From positions 80,606 to 144,605 of the forward strand of contig CAYGPJ010000003.1 of NCBI GenBank assembly GCA_964351865.1: DNA of 64,000 bases, read 5' to 3'. Numbering within the stretch: position 1 is the stretch's first letter; every line of letters starts with the position of its first letter. This document shows, piece by piece, positions 27,098 to 36,169 of the stretch. The notes beneath the pieces are model-generated. The model was not told where the DNA came from and ran no database searches. It saw only the letters and a program-made list of their open reading frames with translations. This DNA is from JBCDJI01 sp964351865 (GTDB lineage Bacteria > Verrucomicrobiota > Verrucomicrobiia > Methylacidiphilales > JBCBYL01). The translations under genes were made by a program, and so were the position numbers.

Positions 27098-28021
27098 ATG
27101 GTGATGCATGGATCGGAGAGAATTAAGAATATTGGCAGGCGTCAATTTCTTTGGATGGGGGTGAGTAGTGGATTGGCGCTTGCGGGGTGTCAACCTAAGG
27201 TGGTTGACTCGGCCTCGCTCTCGATCGGAACCGAGCGGTTATTCAGCCGGATGGGGGTGAAGGCTTCATTGGATCAGGCGGAGCAAGTGGCCGCCGCCGG
27301 GGCTGAATTTTTGCTGATCAGCGTGGGAAAATTCCTGATGCCGGATCAGCCCGAAGCTGAGTTTGAACAACAACTCAAACGGGCGGCATCTTTACCGATT
27401 CCTGTGCTCAGCTGTAACAGTTTCCTGCGGGGCGAAGCACTCCGGTGTATCGGGCCGGATGCTCAAATCGAGCATGTGATGCGGTTTGCGAAAAAGACCT
27501 TTGAACGAGCCAGACGCGCCGGGGTGGAGCGAATTGTTTTCGGCAGCGCTGGTTCACGGAAACAACCGGAGGGTTGGAGTAAGGCCCGAACCGATGAGGC
27601 ATTCATAGACGTTCTGAAACAGATGGGAGATCTGGCAGCAAACGAAGGGGTGACCGTATCGGTTGAAAACCTGCGGGTTCAGGAATGTAATTACCTGACC
27701 CGACTGGCAGAGGTGGGGGAAATCGTCAGTGCAGTGAATCACCCGAATGTTCGCATGCTGGCTGATCTGTATCATGCTTCAGTGATGAAGGACAGTCCGG
27801 AGGAGCTGACACAATATGCTGATTGGATTGAAATGGTCGAAATCGCAGAAGCGAAGGGGCGCAAGGCGCCCGGAGTCCATGGGCAGGATTTTCGCCCTTA
27901 TTTTGCAGCCTTGCGTGCGGGTGGATATCAGGGGCCGATTGAAATTGAGGGAAATTGGGAAATCGTGCAGTTGCCTCAAGCCTTCCAAACCATCCGCCGG
28001 CAAGCCGCCGGACAACTATGA
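27098..28021 (+). CDS. Exported sugar isomerase-like TIM barrel
   Basis: A 307-residue protein with the same style of Tat/lipoprotein signal as its upstream neighbour (GRRQFLWMGVSSGLALAGC, Cys in lipobox). The body is a xylose-isomerase-like TIM barrel: VSVENLRVQEC, HPNVRMLADLYHA and GPIEIEGNW contain the acidic/His residues that usually bind a divalent metal. In 3-keto-glycoside routes related barrels act as lyases or hydratases. A second ATG two codons later is also possible. It is unusual for this fold to carry an export signal. Confidence 0.8.
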   Translation: MVMHGSERIKNIGRRQFLWMGVSSGLALAGCQPKVVDSASLSIGTERLFSRMGVKASLDQAEQVAAAGAEFLLISVGKFLMPDQPEAEFEQQLKRAASLPIPVLSCNSFLRGEALRCIGPDAQIEHVMRFAKKTFERARRAGVERIVFGSAGSRKQPEGWSKARTDEAFIDVLKQMGDLAANEGVTVSVENLRVQECNYLTRLAEVGEIVSAVNHPNVRMLADLYHASVMKDSPEELTQYADWIEMVEIAEAKGRKAPGVHGQDFRPYFAALRAGGYQGPIEIEGNWEIVQLPQAFQTIRRQAAGQL

Positions 28022-28102
28022 TCGCAGGGGTTCGAGTGCGGGCAAAGGGCGCAACCGAGTTTTGCTTTTCGTAATTCGCTCAGCCACCTAAGTTGAAACC
28101 CT

Positions 28103-29299
28103 ATGGCAAACCAAGCGAAGTATGACCGCAGTGATATCCGCAGGCTGAACGGAATCAGTGTGCTGGATCAGTTGCGCCGCAACGGGCCGATGTCGCGGGC
28201 TAACATTGCCGCCCAACTGGGACTGACGCGTGCCACGGTTTCGAATATCGTGGCTGAATTTATTGAAGCCTCATTGATTCAGGAAACTGAATACGTGGGA
28301 GGCGGCGCAGGTCGACCAGGACTGATGCTGAATCTCGATGCCAACTGCGGCAGCATGATCGGCTTAGAGATCGATCTGGATCGGATTTCCATCCTGCTGA
28401 CGAATGTAGGGCAGCAGCAGATCTGGGCGAAGCATGTGCCGCTGCCGTTGAACTCTCCACCCGATACCGCTTTGGGAATTGCTGAAGATTTGTTGCAGCA
28501 GGCTTTACAGATTTCTAAACACAATAAACTCGAATGCTTCGGGATTTGCGTGGCTTTAGCCGGTCTGGTGAATCGCGAGCTGGGTCAACTGGCTTACGGA
28601 CCTACTTCCGGTTGGGAGCATATCCCGTTGAAGGCGGATTGGGAAAAGCGTTTTAAGGTGCCGGTCTACATTGAAAACGAGGCCCATGCCGGGGCGATCG
28701 GAGCCTATCATTTCGGACCCGCGCGTGGTAAACGGAATATAATTTATCTAAGTATGGGAGTTGGACTGGCGGCCGGGATTTTTGCCGATGGATCATTGTT
28801 AAGGGGAAAGCAAGGATTTGCGGGGCAGGTCGGGCATACGCGCTTTACCGAAAACGCCATCACCTGCGGTTGTGGCAAGCAGGGATGCTGGGTCACCGAA
28901 ATTGGTGCGGCCGCGGTCTATCGCAAACTGACTGCTGCGGGGGTGGAATTAGCGGATGAAAAAGACTCGGGCATCGATTGGCTTGAGCGCGCCTGCCAGC
29001 TAGCCGGGCAACAGGATGCGGTGGTGTTGGAGGTGCTGGATTCTGTCGGCAGGCAAGTGGGGCAGGGCTTAGCTAAAATGGTGCTGACTTTCAACCCTTC
29101 GCTATTGATCGTGGGAGGGAGAATGGGGGGCTTAATGAAGCATGCGGAATCCGGTATTCGCCAGGGATTAATGGAGGATGTGCTGCCGTATATGAAGGAG
29201 TCACTGGAGCTCGTGGTGAGCGATGACCGTGACGAACAGCTCAAAGGCTGTCTGGCGACCGTTTTTGATTTTATCATGAAGAATCCGAAACTGAAGTAA
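28103..29299 (+). CDS. ROK family transcriptional regulator
   Basis: A 398-residue NagC/XylR-type repressor. The N-terminal winged helix-turn-helix (residues 12-62, LDQLRRNGPMSRANIAAQLGLTRATVSNIV) precedes a ROK domain with the sugar-binding and zinc motif CGCGKQGCW and GIFADGSLLRGKQGFAGQVGHT. Such proteins usually repress sugar genes until a sugar or derivative binds. It lies 81 bases after the exported oxidoreductase/TIM-barrel pair on the same strand, so it probably controls that run and possibly the divergent cupin run. Confidence 0.9.
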   Translation: MANQAKYDRSDIRRLNGISVLDQLRRNGPMSRANIAAQLGLTRATVSNIVAEFIEASLIQETEYVGGGAGRPGLMLNLDANCGSMIGLEIDLDRISILLTNVGQQQIWAKHVPLPLNSPPDTALGIAEDLLQQALQISKHNKLECFGICVALAGLVNRELGQLAYGPTSGWEHIPLKADWEKRFKVPVYIENEAHAGAIGAYHFGPARGKRNIIYLSMGVGLAAGIFADGSLLRGKQGFAGQVGHTRFTENAITCGCGKQGCWVTEIGAAAVYRKLTAAGVELADEKDSGIDWLERACQLAGQQDAVVLEVLDSVGRQVGQGLAKMVLTFNPSLLIVGGRMGGLMKHAESGIRQGLMEDVLPYMKESLELVVSDDRDEQLKGCLATVFDFIMKNPKLK

Positions 29300-29347
29300 G
29301 CTTTCAGCGATTGGAATTATCAAGTTTTACTGTAGTGTGATGCTGCC

Positions 29348-30040
29348 ATGAGAGTGAGACGATTACTGGATTTAGCCGCTCGGATTTCATTGTGGTGGCT
29401 GATGAGTATGGGCTGGACGGCATGGGCAGAGTTATCTGTTTCCAAGGCTTTATTAGAATTGGAGCCAGTCGTGGGGGATACCTTTGCGGACTTCAGCTTT
29501 CCCTTTAAGAATACGGGTCCGCAAACGATTCAAATTGTGGAAATAGTCAGCTCCTGTGGCTGCACGACGGCTGAACTGGAGCAGCGGAGCTACCAGCCGG
29601 GGGAATCAGGCGAACTTAAGGGGCGGTTTGTTTTTGAGGGACGGACCGGCTTTCAACATAAGAAAATCACACTCAAGACGAATGATCCGCAACAGCCGCT
29701 TATTCAGCTGTCGATCCATCTCGAAATACCGCAGTTGGTGAGCGTGACGCCTCAATTTGTTTATTGGCAGCTGGGAGGTGAATTAGAGGAAAAGATCATC
29801 ACGCTTAAGCTGAATGAACAAGTGCAGGCCAGCGCACCGCAACTCAACTATATGGAGTCACTATGGCAGGTTCAGGTCCATACCATTCTTCCGGGCCAAA
29901 CGTATCAAGTGCGGATTAAGCCGATTGATTTAGAAAAGAAAGTGATCTCACCCATTGAAATTTCACTTACATGGACGACTCATTCAGGTGAGAAGGTGAA
30001 GCACACCCAAAAGCTTAAAGCTTATGCCGCGATTAAGTAA
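29348..30040 (+). CDS. DUF1573 exported protein
   Basis: A 230-residue protein with an N-terminal signal (residues 7-27) and a DUF1573 immunoglobulin-like domain with the hallmark SSCGCTTAELEQRSYQPGESG. The two Cys of CGC are the conserved pair. The function of the family is not known. Its end overlaps the rhodanese gene by 17 bases, and with the MauE-like gene it forms a compact three-gene unit. Confidence 0.88.
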   Translation: MRVRRLLDLAARISLWWLMSMGWTAWAELSVSKALLELEPVVGDTFADFSFPFKNTGPQTIQIVEIVSSCGCTTAELEQRSYQPGESGELKGRFVFEGRTGFQHKKITLKTNDPQQPLIQLSIHLEIPQLVSVTPQFVYWQLGGELEEKIITLKLNEQVQASAPQLNYMESLWQVQVHTILPGQTYQVRIKPIDLEKKVISPIEISLTWTTHSGEKVKHTQKLKAYAAIK

Positions 30041-30494
30041 CCTGCGCCTGTTGCGGTTGGCCGCGTTGCTTTGGCTGCCCGTTATTCCGGCAATGCTAGC
30101 CGCTTTCCTGCATCCGGTGGAGCTCCCATGGAATCCAGAGGAACTGAAAGCGGGAGAAGTATTGCTGGAAGATGTCGCCACCTGGAAGCACGTAGTATGG
30201 ATTGACGTTCGTAGTGAGCAGGAATACCTCGCAAGTCATGTGGCGGATGCCTTGTGGTTGTCTCAGTCCCGGTGGGAGGAAAAATTGCCGATGGTGCTTC
30301 AGCACTGGCAGCCGGAAGTCAAAGTGTTGGTGTATTGTGCTTCCGATGCCTGTCAGAGTAGTCGGGAAGTAGCTGCACGCTTACGTAACGAGGTGGGGCT
30401 GGAAGAGGTTTATACTTTAAAGGGCGGATGGCAAATGCTGGTGCGTCAAGCGAAGCCATGGGGGTTGCCCTTAACAGGGGATGAATCTCCATGA
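30024..30494 (+). CDS. Rhodanese-like protein, membrane-anchored
   Basis: A 156-residue protein with an N-terminal membrane segment (residues 8-30) and a rhodanese domain: WIDVRSEQEYLASHVADAL and the active loop VLVYCASDACQSS with catalytic Cys105. Such domains carry sulfur or act as redox partners. The domain is expected outside the cytoplasm given the anchor. It overlaps the DUF1573 gene by 17 bases and the MauE-like gene by 4 bases, which implies translational coupling. Confidence 0.9.
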   Translation: MPRLSNLRLLRLAALLWLPVIPAMLAAFLHPVELPWNPEELKAGEVLLEDVATWKHVVWIDVRSEQEYLASHVADALWLSQSRWEEKLPMVLQHWQPEVKVLVYCASDACQSSREVAARLRNEVGLEEVYTLKGGWQMLVRQAKPWGLPLTGDESP

Positions 30495-30898
30495 TCTCTA
30501 AACTGGATGTGATTCTTCGAGTGATTCTTGGTGGGCTTTTTGTGTATGCCGGAATCCTGAAAGCATGGCAGCCAGATCAATTTCTGCAGGATGTACTTTC
30601 GTATCAGATACTGCCGCATGGAATCGCAGTGGCCGTTGTCTGGTATTTACCTTACCTGGAAATGGTTTGCGGATGCTTACTATGGACTCGTCAGTTTAGA
30701 AATGAAGCCGCACTGGTGCTGCTGGGATTATTGGCGGTTTTTATCTCAGCCTTGAGCGCCGCGTGGTGGCGTGGTCTGGATATCAGTTGCGGATGTTTTG
30801 GTGGAGGCGGCGACGTGAATATTATCTGGCTTATCTTGCGTGACTTGATGATGGCTGCGGGACTCTTGTGGGTGATGTGGCGCTCTAAATCATCGTGA
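30491..30898 (+). CDS. MauE/DoxX-like membrane protein
   Basis: A 135-residue membrane protein with four hydrophobic segments and the pattern of MauE/DoxX proteins (RVILGGLFVYAGILKAWQPDQFLQDV, then YLPYLEMVCGCLLW). Two Cys (CGC, and GCFGG after LDISC) lie near membrane borders, as in MauE members proposed to support disulfide formation. It is the last gene of a unit with DUF1573 and rhodanese, a set that suggests thiol/sulfur handling in the envelope (inference). Confidence 0.82.
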   Translation: MISKLDVILRVILGGLFVYAGILKAWQPDQFLQDVLSYQILPHGIAVAVVWYLPYLEMVCGCLLWTRQFRNEAALVLLGLLAVFISALSAAWWRGLDISCGCFGGGGDVNIIWLILRDLMMAAGLLWVMWRSKSS

Positions 30899-30955
30899 AT
30901 ATTCCATGCTTAATGTCTTAGCATCAAAATGATCAGATTAGAAATAGAACGGATA

Positions 30956-31025
30956 GTTAGGGCGAGATTGCATCTCGCCGTTTATTCTTCCGGCAAGATA
31001 CAATCTTGCCCTACAGTCGCCCTAC
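30956..31025. repeat. REP element, GTTAGGGCGAGATTGCATCTCGCC family
   Basis: Two hairpins lie in tandem: GGCGAGATTGCATCTCGCC (30961-30979) and GGCAAGATACAATCTTGCC (30992-31010), each followed by CTAC or similar and bounded by GTTAGGG at one end and CCCTAC at the other. The core matches 59151 and, more weakly, 15874 and the RAYT flanks. The rest of the 30899-31157 gap shows no gene. Confidence 0.75.
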
Positions 31026-31157
31026 AAAAATGACCCAGCTTTGCCAAAATTGGCTCAGTCAATTTGATTTGTTATTACTCAAATGCTAAGGCCTGCGATT
31101 CCAAGCAGGATACAGAGTACCATGCTGTTTGGCGTGAATTATCATTCACCAATCAGG

Positions 31158-31937
31158 CTATTCAACCAGGTGCTGTTGGATGTATTCGAAGCTCAAGCGC
31201 AGGGATTCAAACGGGTCGCCGGGGCACTGATCTTGTTCGACGATGAACCACTCGCATCCGGATGCTTCTGCGGCGGCGATGATGCCTTTGAAATCCAGGT
31301 TTCCATATCCGATCTCGTGCATGATAGGCGTATTGCCCTCACGAATACCGAGATCCTTCATGTGCAACAGCGGCAGACGTCCTGCCAGACGTTGACACCA
31401 GTCGATCGGGCTAGCGCCGCCCATCTGAACCCAGTAGGTGTCGATTTCACCCTGTAAGTTCTTGGGGTCCGTATCTGCGTAGATGCGGTCTAAGTGAGTG
31501 CGACCATCGAGCTTGCGGAATTCTAATGCGTGGTTGTGGTATGTGAGCACCATGCCTGCCTGTCGTAGGACTGAGCCGGCATGGTCGAGTGCGGCGATGA
31601 AGTTCTTAAGTTCTGCGGGGTCATCTATGTTGTAGCCGTTGGGATGGGGATAGGCGGTGTAGCGGGTGCCGAGTGTTTTAAGCGTTTCGACTACAGCTTC
31701 CGGAGTCTCTGTGATGCTGGCGGCGGGTTCGTGCGTGGCGCAAATGGTGAGACCGGCATCCGCACAGGCTGCGGCGACTTCCGCGTCATTCATTTGATCG
31801 CGGGGTGGGCGTGCGCTCACTTGCACGGCTTGATAGCCGATCGCGGCCAGTTTGTGCATGCTTTGCTGGAAGTGCTCTACGGTTTGACAATGGTCCCGGA
31901 TGGTCCAGGTGATGGCGGCTACTTGTTCAATTTTCAT
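31158..31937 (-). CDS. Sugar phosphate isomerase/epimerase-like TIM barrel
   Basis: A 259-residue cytoplasmic TIM barrel of the xylose-isomerase-like family. Metal-ligand motifs are visible: VLTYHNHALEFRKLDG, GEIDTYWVQMGG, LPLLHMKDLG and EWFIVEQDQC. The family includes 2-keto-myo-inositol dehydratase, hydroxypyruvate isomerase and 3-keto-sugar lyases. It lies 33 bases downstream of an oxidoreductase gene on the same strand, so the pair probably performs consecutive steps on one sugar. Confidence 0.88.
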   Translation of the reverse strand: MKIEQVAAITWTIRDHCQTVEHFQQSMHKLAAIGYQAVQVSARPPRDQMNDAEVAAACADAGLTICATHEPAASITETPEAVVETLKTLGTRYTAYPHPNGYNIDDPAELKNFIAALDHAGSVLRQAGMVLTYHNHALEFRKLDGRTHLDRIYADTDPKNLQGEIDTYWVQMGGASPIDWCQRLAGRLPLLHMKDLGIREGNTPIMHEIGYGNLDFKGIIAAAEASGCEWFIVEQDQCPGDPFESLRLSFEYIQQHLVE

Positions 31938-31970
31938 AATGATGAGCGTTTAAGTTGAGTATGGATCATT

Positions 31971-33128
31971 TCAATAAGTGCCGCTTAAGTCGGCGACACC
32001 TGAAGTGACGGTTGCTGATTTAACGTGGGTTGATGTGGCGATCTTTTCTTTAAGTGCCGCTTCATAAAGAGCGGCATCCAGCGGCAGCTCGACTGGAGTG
32101 TTTTCGAAGCCTGAGTAGAGCATTGCGTTGGCGAGTTCGACGGAGTGAATGCCTTCGGCTGCGGGAGCGATCAGTTCAGCACCGTTGAGAATCGCGTCGA
32201 CGAAGTTTTTTAAGATACCGACATGTTGTTCGCCGACGCCGTCGATGGGTATGGTGACATCCCATGTAGGTGGCTTGGTAAAACCTTGCTGGCAGTTGGC
32301 CATGTGCTCTGGCACGGTTTCTTCCGTGCGGTAAAACTTGAAACTGCCATTTTCGATCACGACTTTACCGCGATCAGCCGCGACTTCGAGGCGATTGGTG
32401 CCAGGTGCTTCACCTGTGGTCGTGACGAAGACACCGGTAGCCCCATTGGGGAATTCGAGTAATGCGGTGACCGCATCTTCGACTTCAATATCGTGGAAAC
32501 GACCAAATTGGCACAATGCGGTAATTTTTTGAGGCATGCCAAAAAGCCATTGCAGCAGATCCAGATTATGCGGGCACTGATTCAGCAGCACGCCGCCGCC
32601 TTCACCACCCCAGGTGGCACGCCAGTCCCCCGAGGCGTAGTAGTATTCGGTGCGATACCAATCGGTGATAATCCAGTTGATACGCTGGATTGCTCCCAGT
32701 TCACCATCAGTGATGAGTTGACGTAACTTGCTATAGCTGCGGTCGGTGCGTTGGTTGAACATGGCACTGAAAACCAGATCCTTATTGGTATGGGCATCAA
32801 TCAAGCGCTGACAATCGGCTTTGTGTACGGAGATGGGTTTCTCAACCAGCAGGTGCAGGTTAGTTTCTAGCGCCTCAATACCTAAGGTGGTGTGACTGTA
32901 GTGAGGCGTTGCGACCAGGACAGCATCCACTTCGCCCGATTGCATCAGCTCGCTGGCATCGGTAAAACACTTGATGTCACTGAATTTTTTCAGGCGTTCT
33001 TCGACTAGATCTGCAACTGCAGTGAGGGTCAAGCCCGGCACTTTTCCCTCACGGACACTTTGCGCATGCATGGTGCCCATATTCCCTAACCCGATGATAC
33101 CTAAGCGGACTGACTTTTCATTTTTCAT
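31971..33128 (-). CDS. Gfo/Idh/MocA family oxidoreductase
   Basis: A 385-residue cytoplasmic enzyme. The dinucleotide motif is LGIIGLGNMGTMHA, the Lys motif LLVEKPISVH, and the second half has GEGGGVLLNQCPHNLDLLQWLFG with the family His. The start MKNEKSVRLG is chosen over an ATG 36 bases upstream, since the added Cys/His/Ser-rich residues do not fit. It is divergent from an AraC regulator across 77 bases and upstream of a TIM-barrel gene. Confidence 0.92.
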   Translation of the reverse strand: MKNEKSVRLGIIGLGNMGTMHAQSVREGKVPGLTLTAVADLVEERLKKFSDIKCFTDASELMQSGEVDAVLVATPHYSHTTLGIEALETNLHLLVEKPISVHKADCQRLIDAHTNKDLVFSAMFNQRTDRSYSKLRQLITDGELGAIQRINWIITDWYRTEYYYASGDWRATWGGEGGGVLLNQCPHNLDLLQWLFGMPQKITALCQFGRFHDIEVEDAVTALLEFPNGATGVFVTTTGEAPGTNRLEVAADRGKVVIENGSFKFYRTEETVPEHMANCQQGFTKPPTWDVTIPIDGVGEQHVGILKNFVDAILNGAELIAPAAEGIHSVELANAMLYSGFENTPVELPLDAALYEAALKEKIATSTHVKSATVTSGVADLSGTY

Positions 33129-33205
33129 GCGACAACGATAGCAAAATGAGGAGCAATGGTGCAATGGACAGATGAGTGAATGTATGCACTATTGTAACAT
33201 AATCT
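33129..33205. promoter_or_regulatory. Divergent control region, oxidoreductase and AraC gene
   Basis: This AT-rich 77-base gap must hold the promoters of both the minus-strand oxidoreductase/TIM-barrel pair and the plus-strand AraC gene. The stretch TATGCACTATTGTAACATA at about 33182-33200 is loosely palindromic and ends close to the AraC start, a candidate regulator site. No exact -35/-10 assignment is offered. Confidence 0.35.
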
Positions 33206-34018
33206 ATGAGTGACCTGACTTTCCCATTTGTAGCGATACGAAGTTTGCGCGATCCGATCATCTACGTGAATGAAACTCCATGGCGTTGGGATTCACCGAG
33301 TCGCAGGCATTATAATCTGTGGATTTGTTTGGAGGGAGAGGCTGAAATGACGTGTGGAGGAGTGACCTATCCCGTCTCTCCATGGACCGCGTTCCTGCTG
33401 CCACCGGACGTTTCGGTATCCGGGCGATCATTGAAAGGCACGGTGCATAATTTTACGGCCCATTGGCTGCTCAGGAAAACAGATTCAGCCATGCCTGATT
33501 TGGGATTATTGAGTGTGCAGATTCGAGAGGTAGACCTAGCGATGTCTTTGATTCAGTATATGCTACGGATTCCGCTCTTTGTTGATACTCATGCGTCACG
33601 GCAGGTAGAGCATTTGATTCTCACCCTGTTGGGAATCATGTGGCGGGAGCATTTGTCACCTAAAATAGGCCCCTTTGATCGAGTCATTAATAGTCAGGTT
33701 GAGCGACTTCGTTCAGGTCAGGATTTGTTTGTATCGGTGGATAAACTCGCTGCGGAGGCGAAGTTATCGCGGATGCACTATACTCGTTGTTTTACTGAGT
33801 TAATGGCTATTTCACCTAACCGTTTTTTAATCAAGCAGCGGGTGCAGCGTGCCTGCGGGTTGTTGCGTGATACGGATTGGACGATTGATACGATCGCCTC
33901 GGTCATTGGATATGCCGATGCGTATTTCTTCAGTCGCCAATTTAAGCGAGTGACAGGGCAAACCCCGGGGCAATATCGCTTAGCTAAAAGCGTGGTATCG
34001 ACTGAAAGGTGGCAATAA
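33206..34018 (+). CDS. AraC family transcriptional regulator
   Basis: A 270-residue regulator: an N-terminal cupin-like sugar-sensing domain (WICLEGEAEMTCGGVTYPVSPWTAFLLPPDV) and a C-terminal pair of helix-turn-helix motifs (DKLAAEAKLSRMHYTRCFTELMAISPNRFLIKQR, then IASVIGYADAYFFSRQFKRVTGQTPGQYR). It is divergent from the oxidoreductase/TIM-barrel operon and probably activates it in response to a sugar or derivative. Confidence 0.92.
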   Translation: MSDLTFPFVAIRSLRDPIIYVNETPWRWDSPSRRHYNLWICLEGEAEMTCGGVTYPVSPWTAFLLPPDVSVSGRSLKGTVHNFTAHWLLRKTDSAMPDLGLLSVQIREVDLAMSLIQYMLRIPLFVDTHASRQVEHLILTLLGIMWREHLSPKIGPFDRVINSQVERLRSGQDLFVSVDKLAAEAKLSRMHYTRCFTELMAISPNRFLIKQRVQRACGLLRDTDWTIDTIASVIGYADAYFFSRQFKRVTGQTPGQYRLAKSVVSTERWQ

Positions 34019-34066
34019 ATTACCGTCCTGTTCAAGGCTTAGCGTGAGCGGTGTGGTGTTATCAAA

Positions 34067-34885
34067 TTAGACAAATTGAGTTTTGAGCCAATCGAGCAAG
34101 GCTTGACCATAGGGGTGATTGGCACCAAGGCCAATGCCATGCTCCACTTTTTCATAAAGATGCATTCTGGTCGGGACGTGGTTTTGAGTTAAAGCCCGGT
34201 AAAGCAGGAGCGCGTTCTCAGGTGGAACCGCGCCATCCGCTTGTCCGTGGAAGATGAAGCAGGGCGGAGTTTTTTCAGTGACGGCATTCTCGATCGACAA
34301 CTGCTGAGCTAAGGCTTCATCGTGCGCGGGGCCGAGTAAATTATTCCGCGATCCTAAATGTGCACACGCATTGACGAAGCTGACGACCGCATAAATCATG
34401 ATGAAAAAATCCGGACATGGCGAGACGGCATCCAGCGGATCACCGATTAAACCTTCAGCGTGTGACGGTTGGGTAGCCAGCATGCCTGTCAGATGTCCGC
34501 CGGCAGAAAATCCCATGGCTCCGACTTGAGAAGGGTTGAGGCCGTCTGTTTCAGTGGCTTTTTGGCGCAGCAGGCGCAACGCACGTTGGGCGTCCAGCAG
34601 GGGAACCGGATAGCGTTGCGGGTTGTGTCGATATTCCAGCACCGCCGCTGCGATTCCGTGGCTGGCGAGCATCTGGGCAGGTCGATGGCCTTCTTTGGGA
34701 GTGGATACCATTTCGTATCCACCACCCGGGAGAATCAGCACCGTCTGACCGGTGCGAAATTCATCACTGGGCAGGTAGTAAGTCAGACGTGGTAAGCTGC
34801 CCTCATCGGGGATGGCGTGAGGTTTTTTCCCTTCAGGCCAGAGGGGAAGCACTGTGGGTAGATTAATAGATTCGGCGGTGTTCAT
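34067..34885 (-). CDS. Alpha/beta hydrolase (esterase/xylanase-associated type)
   Basis: A 272-residue alpha/beta hydrolase. The oxyanion region is TVLILPGGGYEMVSTPKEGH, the nucleophile elbow GFSAGGH, and the His/Asp region HGQADGAVPPENALLLY and KVEHGIG. This pattern fits the BD-FAE/acetyl xylan esterase-like group that deacylates plant polysaccharides or their fragments. No signal peptide is seen, so it would act on imported oligosaccharides. It lies alone between two sugar-oxidation modules. Confidence 0.85.
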   Translation of the reverse strand: MNTAESINLPTVLPLWPEGKKPHAIPDEGSLPRLTYYLPSDEFRTGQTVLILPGGGYEMVSTPKEGHRPAQMLASHGIAAAVLEYRHNPQRYPVPLLDAQRALRLLRQKATETDGLNPSQVGAMGFSAGGHLTGMLATQPSHAEGLIGDPLDAVSPCPDFFIMIYAVVSFVNACAHLGSRNNLLGPAHDEALAQQLSIENAVTEKTPPCFIFHGQADGAVPPENALLLYRALTQNHVPTRMHLYEKVEHGIGLGANHPYGQALLDWLKTQFV

Positions 34886-35013
34886 CGGCTTGATGGTTAT
34901 ATCAAATATAGGGTGGAGTGTAACGGTTACTTACCTCATACATGGCGGATTAAACATCTAGTCAAGCTCGGTGGGTCCGCGATTTCATACCCAGCCACTG
35001 AAGGTCATGGTGC

Positions 35014-36135
35014 TTACAAGACCAAACGTCCTTCAATGAGTCCCAGCGGCAGCGGCGCGGGTTGATCCGGTTTTGATATGATTGACTCACGTTTACCGGA
35101 GTTGGAGGATTTTTCGAAAGCATGCATCACCTCAAGAGCATGGTAAGCCAGTGCTCCACTGGTGCGATGCTGGTGAGTTCCCCCGCTGAGAATGGCGTAG
35201 GCCATGTCGGCGGCACCGATGCTGCGCATATTTTTTGAATAGGGATGGCTGCAGGCTTGCTCCTGCCATTCGTCGCCACCAGAGCCGGAAGTCCAGAGTT
35301 TGACGGGACCGCCAAAGGTATTGGGATCAGGGACCTGCAGTGAACCTTCGGTGCCATAAAGTTCGATTGGATGATGCGCGTGCTTATGAACATCAAAGGA
35401 GATCGTTACATTAATGACGGCACCGGAATGGAAGACGAGACTGCCGGTGTAGTGGGTAGGAACTTCGACCGGTAGTTTCTTACCGAACTGTTCTTTGCAG
35501 GTGGCGGTACGTTCCGTGAAGGCGCGGATGGTAATGGCAGAAACTTCTTTGATCGGGCCTAATAAATGAACCAAGGCCGTGATGTAATAAGGTCCCATAT
35601 CAAACATAGGGCCCGCACCCACCTGATAAAAGAAAGAAGGATTCGGGTGCCAGCTTTCGGGCCCGTGTGACATCATAAAGGCCGTACCTCCAATCACGTT
35701 TCCAATCCAGTTGTCATCAATCAGTTTGCGGCAGGTTTGCAGTCCGGCTCCCATGAAGGTGTCGGGCGCACATCCTACCAATAGATTTTTTTCCTGTGCC
35801 AGATCGAGAACCGCCTTGCCATCTGCGAGGTGAACTGCGAGCGGTTTCTCACAATGCACATGTTTACCGGCCCGCAACGCATTCATGCTGACCTCAGCGT
35901 GTACGGCGGGGAGGGTCAGGTTGATAACCAGATCAACATTCGGATTGGTAAGGAGTTCCTCAACGGTTTGTGCCTGACAGCCATTTTCTTCGGCTTTGGC
36001 TTTGGCGGTATCCATGTTGATGTCTGCACAGGATACGATTTCCATCACCTCAAAGGTAGTGGCTCCATTGAAATAGGCTTGAGAGATATTACCGCATCCG
36101 ATGATGCCAATGCCGATTTTATTTTTCTTACTCAT
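35014..36135 (-). CDS. Gfo/Idh/MocA family oxidoreductase
   Basis: A 373-residue cytoplasmic enzyme. The dinucleotide motif is IGIIGCGNISQAY, the Lys motif KHVHCEKPLAVH (EKP present), and GAGPMFDMGPYYITALVHLLG is the second-half block. The 34-base gap to the upstream TIM-barrel gene on the same strand implies one transcript, and that TIM-barrel gene is divergent from an AraC gene. This is a second module of the same kind as 31158-34018. Confidence 0.92.
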   Translation of the reverse strand: MSKKNKIGIGIIGCGNISQAYFNGATTFEVMEIVSCADINMDTAKAKAEENGCQAQTVEELLTNPNVDLVINLTLPAVHAEVSMNALRAGKHVHCEKPLAVHLADGKAVLDLAQEKNLLVGCAPDTFMGAGLQTCRKLIDDNWIGNVIGGTAFMMSHGPESWHPNPSFFYQVGAGPMFDMGPYYITALVHLLGPIKEVSAITIRAFTERTATCKEQFGKKLPVEVPTHYTGSLVFHSGAVINVTISFDVHKHAHHPIELYGTEGSLQVPDPNTFGGPVKLWTSGSGGDEWQEQACSHPYSKNMRSIGAADMAYAILSGGTHQHRTSGALAYHALEVMHAFEKSSNSGKRESIISKPDQPAPLPLGLIEGRLVL

Positions 36136-36169
36136 AAGGTTTTAATGTAAAAAGGTGAGTGGTTAGTCG

